Shown piece after piece: positions 27,506 to 37,900 of a stretch of 64,000 nt of DNA. The position numbers and the translations under genes are program-made. How positions within the stretch are numbered: position 1 is the first letter of the stretch; each line of letters begins with the position of its first letter. A model generated the notes under the pieces. The model was not told where the DNA came from. It did not search any database and saw nothing but the letters and a program-made list of their open reading frames with translations. The stretch lies in assembly GCA_018241965.1 (NCBI GenBank), contig JAFECS010000008.1, positions 1 to 64,000 of the forward strand, in the 5' to 3' direction. Source of the stretch: Pseudomonadota bacterium. GTDB lineage: Bacteria > Pseudomonadota > Gammaproteobacteria > Berkiellales > Berkiellaceae.

Positions 27506-30500
27506 TTATTTTAAAGAACGATGTTTTTCTTGCACGACCTGAGGTTTACCCTCTTTTAAAGCTTCACTAAAGCCTGCCTTTTCAACAATCTGTAGTGCTT
27601 TTTGTACTTTTTCTTCTGGTGTGCCTTTACCAGTTTTAATTTGTTCGATTTCATTAATCGCTTTTCCAATTTTTACCACTTGAGATGTTGAATGTTCTCT
27701 CAGTTCTCTCAGTTTATTAAGGATAATATCTAATTGCTCTACCGGTGTTTTTAGCAGAGGGGGTAAAGAGGAATGAGGCTGATCAAAAATAACCGATTTT
27801 CGTCTATCATCTGATACATCTTGCCTTCTTTGCGTTTCTTTAGCTGTTTTTTCAATGTCTTCAAAATACGAAGTATCAACAGTTCCAATACTACCACTAT
27901 GTTCACTTATTAAGGCATGCAATTGATCAACATTTTCCTCAGGATTGGCCGCAGTTGCGCCAAACTGTTCTAAACTAAACGATTCCATGTCAGCTATCAT
28001 TGCCTTTAAGGATTTAAGTTCATCAAACTCACGATGTACTCCTATTTTTATCTCTTTCTCTAAGATCTGTATCATTCTGTCAATATACTTTAAAGCACTT
28101 TCCTTACTTTCAGGAGAACTCTCAAATGATACAATTGCCTCTTTAATTGCTTTAGCTAATTCAAGCCTTTTACGTGAAGGAAGTTCTTCATACTCTTTTT
28201 CTAAAGAAGGTGCAAGAGTTATAAAAATCCGATCTCTTAATTGATTGGAAAAAACAAAATCTCCGTCTTTCGATTGCATAACACCAAGAACATCTTTTTT
28301 AAGCCTTTCAAATGTCTTTTGCATTCCTGGCATTGGCTTTGCACTTGTCCAGGGGGAAGATTCAACTTTAATATCTTTCTGTTTTGCAACCTTAATTCGG
28401 GGCAAATCAGAAATTCTGTCTAATACGCCAGGATTCATTCCGGCATCCTGACATTCAACAGCATTAGAAATTAAGCCAATCGTTTCTTCTACAGCAATAT
28501 TTCCCATTTCAGAGGCATAAAACATCCCTATGCGCATCCTTGCATCTGCGGCATTAATCATACAAACTTGCTTTCCTTGTTCACTTAATTGCCTTGAATA
28601 GGCGATAATGTCTTGATTGACCACATTAATTTTTGGATCTGGACTGACTTGAGCGCTTTGGAACAGTGCCATTATTTTTTGATCATCTCTACCAACAACA
28701 CATACATGTATACCATCAAATTTATCTTTATATTCTTTTGCCTTTTGAGCAAAAGCCTCAGCAATGAGTTTACGTGCTTCATCCTTATTGGATATGCCAT
28801 CTAGAAAAGCACCACAACCAATTGCAGGCAAAACCAATTCTTTCTTGCCTTCGGCGAGAGCTGCGCGAAATATTCTATCGAATATCTTAATATACTCTTC
28901 TTTGAAGTCTTGGGTTTTAGCAAGAGTAGTTTTTCCGTTTCCTGGTGTTTCACCAGGTTCAAACGTACAAAATGCCTTAACGGGTAAAGCATTGGGAAAT
29001 TGTCTAGCCCCTTCAACAATTCTTTGATCCAATATGCCAGAAGAATGTTGTAGATCAATTCCAGGAATGGAAAGTAAAGAGATTGTTTTTTGCTTATCTG
29101 GGGCTATAGGGTTAAGATTCTCATCATGGGTTATATCCATATCTCCCATTCTGACAACATATTTCCCTAATGGTTCAAAAACTTCTCTAAAATCTTCTTC
29201 CTTTATATCTTTAGATAACATTAGATTTTTAACAATTTCATAAGCAATCTCTTTATTTTTTTCTAAATCAGCGTCTTTGCCACCCCCTTTTTGCTTAAAA
29301 TATTCCTGGGCTTTAGCATTTTCAAGAAACTCAGGACTTTTTAAATATGCTTCAACGTCAACTAAAACTTTTGCTGATTTTTGCAACTCTTTAGTTCGAT
29401 CAGACAATTTATCTTTATCTTTAACAACATAAACACTGAGCTTTTGCGCGTAAGGTCCTGATTTTATACTCACTTCTTGATGAGAAAAATTGGAAGATGG
29501 CGCTTTCATTACGGAAATTTTTTGATCTTGCATTTGTTTTAATTTGGTTTTCTTTTGATCCCAGGTGAGTGGCGCAGATGGCGCTGAGGTAGTTGAAGCT
29601 GCTGAAGCTGGTACGGTAGTTTTCTTATCACTCGCTTTTTTACCTTTGTCACTCTTAGTGATTTTTTCAATTATTCTTTTACCAATATGCTTCTTCTTTT
29701 TAGTGGTCTGTTCTTCTTTAGAGCTACTCTTTTGATCGTTCTTTTTAGCTTGACTAGCAGTGGGTAAAGCTCCTTCTATCTTCTTAAATACTTTTTTCAA
29801 ATCAGGATCTGCATTTTTAGAAATAAGCTTTAAATTCTCAACAATTTCCGCTCTTTCTTTAGAATTAATGAAAGAGAGTTCTCGTTTAACAGCATCCACA
29901 CCAGGTTTGCCATCTCTTGCAATTTGCATTGCCATACCAATTATTCTTTCATCATAACCTGATGCTTTTATTGCCTCTGCTGCTAATTTTTGAGCAGTAA
30001 TTCTTCCTTTTTCAAGTAATGTTCCTAATTCATTTAGATTATCTAACGTTGGCTGTTGCATGAAGGTATTAACTGCATAATGATAAATACTTAAACCTCT
30101 AGAAGAAACAAAAGTACTTAAATCAAAGCCATCATTAATCAGCTTATTGTAAACAGAAATAGGGGCAGTTTCGATATCATATAATGGTTTCTTGTTAAGT
30201 TCATCTCTACTTTGGCCAGGTTTTTTAAAAGTCTCAAGCCCTTTTAGTTCTCTTGAACTACTTGCTTTTTCAAAATTTGATATCATAAACTGATTATCAA
30301 CAGATACTCTATCTGCAACTATCTTTAGCAAATCTTGTGCGATTTTTTTATCATTTCCCGATAGTCTTGGTATTATGTTGTCTAGCTCTTGTTTTAAATC
30401 AACAGGGTTTTTGTTGCTTGAGGCTAATAACTGTTTTAATTCATTATCACTCGCTTTTGCAATATTTTCCTTTTGGAAATTAAGTTGCTTTTGTGTTGCG

Positions 30501-31924
30501 ATCAAATCAAAACCCAGCATGACCGCTCTTAAAATATCATGCTCTTGCCTTAAAAATACATAACCTCGCGACTCTCTTAAATTGTCAATGATTTTACTAA
30601 TCTCTTGCTTTTTTTCATGTTCAGGCAATTGAGAAAAATCATTACCATTTCGAAATTCATGGAGCATTGCCATCCCGACCATCATGATGCCTGTTCTATC
30701 TATTCCATCTGTACAATGAACAGCTACTGGTATTCCTTGAGCAATCGTTTCATCATAAAAAGAAATAATCTGCTCCATATCCATTCCAAAAAGTGGTATT
30801 TTGGAATTTACACCATTAATTGCTCTATCACTTTGCACAACAAGATGTTTTTCAATGTATGGAGGATGACCATCGTAAAGTGCAACTGCCGGAACACCAT
30901 CTTCCTTAGAACCAAGTAAATTTGAAGATGATCTTATGGGATTTCCTGATATATCATATCCCTGGTGTTCAGTTCCTCTTTCACCTCCTATAGATATTAC
31001 AGCATATTTAGCACCAATTTTATTTGAAATAGCTTTTACATGCTCATTTGCTATCTGCATTTTAATTGGTTTATTTAATATTTTATCCAACTTAGGTCTG
31101 TCATCAATTTTCACTTTTAAAATTAATGATATCCCATCTATAGCACCTTTAAAGGAATCATATGTTAAAGCTCTAATTTCATTTATAGTTTTATCATCGC
31201 CAGATAAACCATATTCTTGAATTAATTGATCTACCACCTCTTTTGGCAATTTTAAACCAGGTGAAATATATTGATCCGGCGCCATTGTGGCATAAAATAA
31301 AGGTTTCCCAGCTTTGTCTTTTATATAGGGTGAAGTAGTCAAACCTTGTACTGGGTTCGGATCCTTATCATCAACATAGTAAGGATAACCCTTACCTTGC
31401 AATACCTTCTTTTTCTGAGTGTCTACAGTTAATTGACCGCCTAGTGTTTTTGATACTGTCATTGTTCCTCTTTGACCAGGTTCAGGCGGTAAATCATCAG
31501 TTTCCGTAGATAAATAAGGAGCCGATTTAGCAATACTTACTGCTAATTTTAATAAAGAATCATTTTCAGGAACCATATCAAAAGCATTGGTGAATATAGT
31601 TGCATACGTATCGGGATTTTCAAAATAATTTTTTAAGTTATTATCATCTGCAGCTTTTACCTTATCAGCATGCTTGATTGTAAGTACGCCACCCTCAACC
31701 TTGAGATTAAAGCCAACCATTGTTAATCCTTCTATTATTTTTTTCTTAGTAAATTCATTTTGAATTTTATTTAAATTAATAGAAAGCACCAATGTTTCTT
31801 CTTTAAAAGAGACAATAGAAGTAGGGTCTATACCTATACTCGATAACTTATCATTAACAGCTTTCGTAACCGCATGAAGAATTGCTTTTGGATCACCAAT
31901 AATCATTTTTGCGCCGGGTTTCAT
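27506..31924 (-). CDS. Large CX5R phosphatase / macro-like protein, candidate effector
   Basis: I choose the ATG at 31924 (1472 aa) because GGGAGGA lies 3-4 bases ahead of it; an ATG at 31936 would add four residues. No signal peptide. Residues about 385-470 form a tyrosine/lipid phosphatase-like domain: HCTDGIDRTG (nucleophile Cys404, Arg410), followed by the helix LRESRGYVF typical of PTP folds; the CxDGxDRT form also resembles myotubularins. A Lys/Ser/Thr-rich linker runs about 745-800. Around 900-1130 is a macro/PARG-like region: ELVLPAIGCGAF, then VCMINAADARMRIG. The C-terminal 300 residues are helical and charged. It follows the RasGEF/DH gene by 33 bp. Substrates are unknown. Confidence 0.72.
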   Translation of the reverse strand: MKPGAKMIIGDPKAILHAVTKAVNDKLSSIGIDPTSIVSFKEETLVLSINLNKIQNEFTKKKIIEGLTMVGFNLKVEGGVLTIKHADKVKAADDNNLKNYFENPDTYATIFTNAFDMVPENDSLLKLAVSIAKSAPYLSTETDDLPPEPGQRGTMTVSKTLGGQLTVDTQKKKVLQGKGYPYYVDDKDPNPVQGLTTSPYIKDKAGKPLFYATMAPDQYISPGLKLPKEVVDQLIQEYGLSGDDKTINEIRALTYDSFKGAIDGISLILKVKIDDRPKLDKILNKPIKMQIANEHVKAISNKIGAKYAVISIGGERGTEHQGYDISGNPIRSSSNLLGSKEDGVPAVALYDGHPPYIEKHLVVQSDRAINGVNSKIPLFGMDMEQIISFYDETIAQGIPVAVHCTDGIDRTGIMMVGMAMLHEFRNGNDFSQLPEHEKKQEISKIIDNLRESRGYVFLRQEHDILRAVMLGFDLIATQKQLNFQKENIAKASDNELKQLLASSNKNPVDLKQELDNIIPRLSGNDKKIAQDLLKIVADRVSVDNQFMISNFEKASSSRELKGLETFKKPGQSRDELNKKPLYDIETAPISVYNKLINDGFDLSTFVSSRGLSIYHYAVNTFMQQPTLDNLNELGTLLEKGRITAQKLAAEAIKASGYDERIIGMAMQIARDGKPGVDAVKRELSFINSKERAEIVENLKLISKNADPDLKKVFKKIEGALPTASQAKKNDQKSSSKEEQTTKKKKHIGKRIIEKITKSDKGKKASDKKTTVPASAASTTSAPSAPLTWDQKKTKLKQMQDQKISVMKAPSSNFSHQEVSIKSGPYAQKLSVYVVKDKDKLSDRTKELQKSAKVLVDVEAYLKSPEFLENAKAQEYFKQKGGGKDADLEKNKEIAYEIVKNLMLSKDIKEEDFREVFEPLGKYVVRMGDMDITHDENLNPIAPDKQKTISLLSIPGIDLQHSSGILDQRIVEGARQFPNALPVKAFCTFEPGETPGNGKTTLAKTQDFKEEYIKIFDRIFRAALAEGKKELVLPAIGCGAFLDGISNKDEARKLIAEAFAQKAKEYKDKFDGIHVCVVGRDDQKIMALFQSAQVSPDPKINVVNQDIIAYSRQLSEQGKQVCMINAADARMRIGMFYASEMGNIAVEETIGLISNAVECQDAGMNPGVLDRISDLPRIKVAKQKDIKVESSPWTSAKPMPGMQKTFERLKKDVLGVMQSKDGDFVFSNQLRDRIFITLAPSLEKEYEELPSRKRLELAKAIKEAIVSFESSPESKESALKYIDRMIQILEKEIKIGVHREFDELKSLKAMIADMESFSLEQFGATAANPEENVDQLHALISEHSGSIGTVDTSYFEDIEKTAKETQRRQDVSDDRRKSVIFDQPHSSLPPLLKTPVEQLDIILNKLRELREHSTSQVVKIGKAINEIEQIKTGKGTPEEKVQKALQIVEKAGFSEALKEGKPQVVQEKHRSLK

Positions 31925-31957
31925 AAATCCTCCCATGTTATTGTATATTATGTGCCC

Positions 31958-34900
31958 TTATTTATTTTTTTGGGTCAATGTATGCATAGGTACATTCTGC
32001 GGCACAGTTAATGAACCTTTTTGATAGGGTATGCTATGTTTTTGACATCTAGCAATTAAGGCTTCATCTAAAAACTGGCTTACCTTTTGATTCCGTTGAG
32101 GATCGCCCGTTGTTGGAACATTAAACTTGGCACCTGGCTCAGCAAAGTCAACGGCAATTTTGCAAAGATTTCTTAATACCACATCAGAAAGTTGTTCTTT
32201 AGAGGAATACGTTGCACCACCAGTTTTGCTTGCCCCAACATGAACATCAACATGCTTCTTTTCCTCTTTACTCTTATCGACCATTGTTAATGTGTAATGA
32301 TCATCAACGCCAGCCAATTTTTTGGGCGTGACTTTTTCAACACCATATTCTTGCTTTCTTTTTGCATCTTCAAAAAATTCATGAAAGTTTATCAATGTGC
32401 CAGATTCTTGTCCTAGAACTTGTTGCGGTGTTTCATGCGATGGTTGTGCTCCCATTGATATGGGTGCTTTTCTTGTGTCCTTGGGAGGCGCAGGAGCCTC
32501 AGCACCAGCGCCCACTGAAAGTAAGTCTTGCATTTCTCCTCTAGGTCTAGCGGGTTCCCACTTATGTTGTTTAACATCTCCAGCAGAAGGACCTGCTCGT
32601 GAGCTATCTAAAGGTGCAGCGGTTGATGTTTTAGAGGATAACAAATTCCCACGTTTAGCTGTAGCGCTAGGTGAAGCAGCTTTCCAATCAGGGTATACTT
32701 CTTTATGACGGTTATACTTTTCTGAAACAGAGTTAATAAATCCAATATCTTGATCAATAATAGAGTATATTGCTGGGTTAGATACAAATTCTTTAAGAAC
32801 TCCATCAATATTACCTTTAGAAAGAGATTGTGGACCATTCACCAAAACTTGCGAAATTCGTTTTTGCGTTTCTACTGCTTTTTGCAAATCATCAATTGCT
32901 GTTTTTACATTCGATTGCTGCTCTGAAAGATTCTTTTCTTGAGCCTTTAATTTGTTAAAAAGATTTACAAAGGGTGCTCTTTCAGCCTCAGAAGGATTTC
33001 TTTGCATAAACTCAATAAAACCTTCGAGCAGGGCTTTTCTATCATCTAAAAATGTTACATTAAGTGCTAATAACATTCTTCTTAAGTTATCTTTTTCAAC
33101 TTTGCCAAGTTGATCAGAATTTTCTAAAGAGGCTATGTCACTTTTTAGCTCATCAATTATTTGATCAGTAAGTAGTTTATGAAGGCCTATTTCTCTTGGA
33201 TTAGCTTTATCTACATCTTTAAGTTGAGCTTCAATTTCTGAAAATTTCTTTCTTTGAGCATCTAGCGCTTTTTCAAAGGGGAAAATGGTTTTATCTTCTA
33301 GATTAATTCCAGGATAAAGCACAACAGCAAGTTTTTCATGGATATCTTTTAATCTAGAAAATTCCTCATCAGATAGTGCCTTTTCAATATCAGCAGGCAT
33401 AGAAGGTAATGTGATAGCCCCTAATAGTCTGGCGGCCTGTATGAGCTCATTTTTATTCTGGTTCGCTTTAGTTTCGATTGAATCTTTAAAAAAGCCTTCT
33501 AAATTTGTTTTAGCACTAAAGTTTTTCCAATCTTTTCCAAAAATTGCTAACATAGAAAGTGCCTCTTGCATCGATAATTTATCCTTAGAAAAACTGATAC
33601 TTGCTTTAAAGCCTCTGAGTGCCATTAAAGTCGTAGTATCCATTTTCAAGATAGCCTGCATCACCCTATTATTTAATTCAGCAACTTTATCATTAGGTAA
33701 ATTACTAAAAATTAATTGCATTTGGCTTGTTGGTATTTGTCCTTTAACTACTAAATCTGTAAAAAGCGATGGATTGCTGAATAGTAGTTCTTTCATTTTT
33801 TCAGTGCCAATTTTTTCTACATAAGCAGATGCAATAGCGGTTTTCGATTCAGGTAATAAATTCGTGGTATCCTTAAGTAGCTTACTGACATCGAGATTAT
33901 TATTTATAATATAATCACAAATTCTACTTTTATAATCAGGCACACTCTGATCAAATGGCGTAACAACAATTGATTTAGCTTCTTCAGGTAATTCTTCGAG
34001 TGATTTTAAATCTTCAAGCTGTATTTTAATTTTATTTGACTCTAACTCTTTTATCTTTTCAATTAGTTTATTGAGTTTTTCATTTGGCGGTAGTGTGCTA
34101 TATTTTGTGTTTAGAGCAGAAAAAGCAGCATCTACAGCATACAATTTTTGTTTGAGTATTTTTGCCGATTCCATCTGTGAACCTAATTGAACAACCATAC
34201 CCTTTACATTTAGAGTTTTGTTTTCTTTTTTATAGTTCCTAAACAGATCCTGTAACTCTGAAAGAGCAGGCAAACTTCTACCGAATTCACTTCTAATTAC
34301 ATTAATACCAGGTAAGCTTTTTAGTGTAGTTTCTAGTGTAGATTCTGATTTAGCTTGTCCGCCGTAGCAATAAGAAAACTCAGTGAGAAAAGCTCCTATA
34401 ACAGTTTTTTGAGTATCCGTTAGTTTTTGAGGATCTGCAAGCATGACATTAATTCTGTCCGCATAAGCTCGTAGAATGGTTTCTCTCTCTTTGGATTCGT
34501 ATCTTAAATTAAATATTTCACTGAGGGAATTGATGACATCGTGTGCCTGAGCTAAGTTTAACATTGGCTCAGCATTTATTTGGTTAATTACATACTTAAC
34601 AATATCATCTTTTGAAGCATGAGGGAAACTGTATTTAAAGTATGTTTTATCCCCTCTTAGTGCATTCAAACTATTTATAACATCTGAGATTTTAGCATTA
34701 TTCAGATCTTTAATTTTCCAAAGACGATATTTATGTTGAATATTTACTATTTCTAAAAACTTGTTTTTAAAAGGTGCGAGAGCATCCTCAGTGGTCGCTC
34801 CTGTTGTCGGATCAAACAAATGATTGTCTTTTACTACCTTTAAGGCAGCTTCAAGATCTACTTTACCTCGTTTTTCGCTATCCACATCTCGCTTTTCGCT

Positions 34901-37900
34901 TTGCTTGTCTCGTTTGGTTTGCTCGTTAAGTTCTGAATATACTAAAGTCAAAAGGTCTCTTTGATATTGAGATAAGGATGCATTGCTTGACATTTCCGCA
35001 ATAGCATTTTTTACCTTGTCGTTAGCAACCTTATTTATAAGAAAAGGCATCAACGTATGGTTGCTCGAATTGAAATTTGGGCTACTTTTATCAATTAAAG
35101 CTTCAATTGAACGAATATCAGTACGTTTGCATTGTGAGAAATCTAAAGTATTTATGTGTTTTTGTAGCTCTTCAATAGTTAATATACTCTTATCGCCCAC
35201 TCTTTTAACAGCAGCCACTAGTTTTTCTAATACAATTTTAAAACTATCTTGAGAGTAACTTCTGTTATAATCACCAATCATATTGATCAATTCATTTTCG
35301 AATGATTGTTTTTGAGCTTGTGTAATTGCAGCATTTATATTCTGATTAAAACGCTTACAGTCTTCATAAGCTTCAGAAATTTTCTTTTTAACAACGGGGT
35401 CTACAGAAAAACTTTCTAATTCTCTTAGTAATAATTCATATTTACTTGGGCGCTGTACAGGTTTTATTAAGGACTCTTGAATATCTATCCCCACAGAAGT
35501 TAAGAGATCCCTAATATTACCAGATTTGGGTACAAATTTTTCGAAAGCTGAACAGTAATCTTGGTAAGCCTTGCCAGCTTGATGCATTGCTTTTACCCAC
35601 TCACGGGGATCTGGATTATCAAGAGCATCTCTTATCACTAATTGCTTTTCGTATAAAGCATTAAATTTGGTTAGGAGATCTCTTACCTCAGCTTCTGAAA
35701 GACCTTCTTTCGTAAACTCTGCTTTATGTTCGTTAAATTTAGCTATGACGTCTTCAATATTATATTGCTTTTTTAAAACAGCTAAACAAGCATTTTCTGT
35801 ATCAATTAATTCCTTATATGCCTTCATTCCTTTCTCTTTGCGTGCAGCTTCTTTAGTCGAGTCTGAGTCTAAAGCAGCGAACTTTAACTGACCAATTACA
35901 TATTTAAAGTTCAATTGCGCATAATCAACTCCAAGTTGGGCCTTCTTATCTACTTGGCAATATTTAAGAAGTTCAAAATTCTCATGTTTAGATAGCTCAT
36001 TTATAATCTTTTCTAAAACTATTCTGGCGTCATCTTTAGCTAAAGATTTAGAGTTATTAGCTATTTTTTGAAGTTGTAAAATGATTTTAACTATTTCATC
36101 ACCTCTTATAGCTAAATCTTTTTTGTCTTTTTTATATCTATTTATTGATGTCAATACTTGATCTACAGGAGAGATAAATTTGTTGCGCTTACCTAATTGT
36201 GGAACGCCAAGAATAGCTCTAAAATTAACAATGTCATCATCTAAAAGTTTTATAGCACGTTTATAGAGTTCACTTTGAGGTTGGCTTGTTTCAGCAGCTT
36301 GCACCGCTGTTAACTCAGCTACTTTTTTAATTAGGTGTTTGATCTTATTATCAGTTGAATCTGCGGGCATTTCAGACGCAAAGATATTAGCAACGATTTT
36401 CGCAAAATGCTCTTCCTTCTTATTTGATACTATTGGCGGCATAGCCATGACACGAGCTACTTCATTAATCAGTATATTTCGTTCTTCATTTGAAAGAGGT
36501 TCACGAGAACGATTGACAAGAAATTCTAATCGCAACATAGCGGTATCTTGGTTTGCCGTTTTAAGTTTAACTAACAATTCCGGCAACTTAGCTTGTTCAA
36601 GTTCCACCGACTCTACATCTACTGATGTTCTTGATAATGCTTTAGCGATTCGAGAAAGGGGTCCTTTTTCTTCTTTGGCTTCTTTTTCAATCTTTTCTTT
36701 TTCTTGTTTGATTTTCTCCTTTTGCTTAATCAGCGCATCAAAAGCATTTAAGACACCTCCGTTTTGAGCTTTTATCGTTAACGCTTCTTCTTTTACATCC
36801 GCAAATTTACTTTTTAAATGCTTGTCAAATTCTGAAATCAATGCTTGAATGTTTTTTTCAGCAGCGGTTACGCTTTCATCATCAAATGATTTTTTATCGT
36901 CTATTAAGTTTACGTATTTATGGATTTCTGAATCTAGATTATCTGAAAATGATTTCAACCATTTTAAATCTGATTCCCTTAAGGCAACCATTCTCTTCAG
37001 GATAGCTTCATCTGCTAATTCTTTAGCCCATTCATTTATCAATTTATTATCTTCAAATAGATATCCATGCAATTCGCGCACAACATCATCTTTAATTGAA
37101 CCTTCAGCGATATTTTTTGATATTCTGTCTAGTCCAACCAATTTATCAATGTCCGCAAGAACAGGCGTTGCTTGTTCCTTATGAGAAGGGTCTTTCATAA
37201 GCACTGACACGCCCTTTCGTAAAGCTTCCAGAGCGCTGTTTATATCTTGAACATCTTTATTTTTAGCTTTAAGATCTTGTCTTTCTTTGAGTAAATCATG
37301 GTAGTTTTTAACTACAACAGATAAGCTAGATGCTGCTTTATCTGTAATATCTTTTAAAAATAATTTAGACATATCATCGTCAAGAAGATCGAGATATTTT
37401 TGAGCTTGTGATTTTATGGTGGAATTTGTAGATTTTAAAAAGCTATTTACGGCGTCTAAATGGTCATTTAACTTGACGATGTTTCCATAAATTTCTGAAA
37501 TTGGTCGGTCACGATCCTCTACAAATGTGGTCTTTATTGTCATGAAGTCTCGACGATAAGCGATCAATGCATCGATTTGCTTTAATAGAGTAGATTTTGA
37601 TTCGATGAAGCTACTTAATGAAGTGTCTGATTTAATTTCTGCTTTTAAAGCAACAAGTTCACTTAGCTTTGACTTTCTTTTATCCTGATCAAGGGCAGCA
37701 TAATCTTCATAGAATTTATCATCATACTTCAATAATTGTAGCATGACCCTATTTTCATAGTCTTTTGGAGTAAGACCGCGTGCCATTTCGACAAAACTGT
37801 TTGCTAATTTATCATCAAGATCATTGCTTCGCGCCCATGCTTCCATTGAAACTAACATTTTTCTTGCAGGAGAATCAGCAAATTTATCCATCAATTGTGC

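Noticed and set aside
31937..31957. Possible separate promoter for the phosphatase gene
   Set aside because: Only 33 bases separate the two large genes, with an RBS but no convincing -35/-10, so a shared transcript is simpler.
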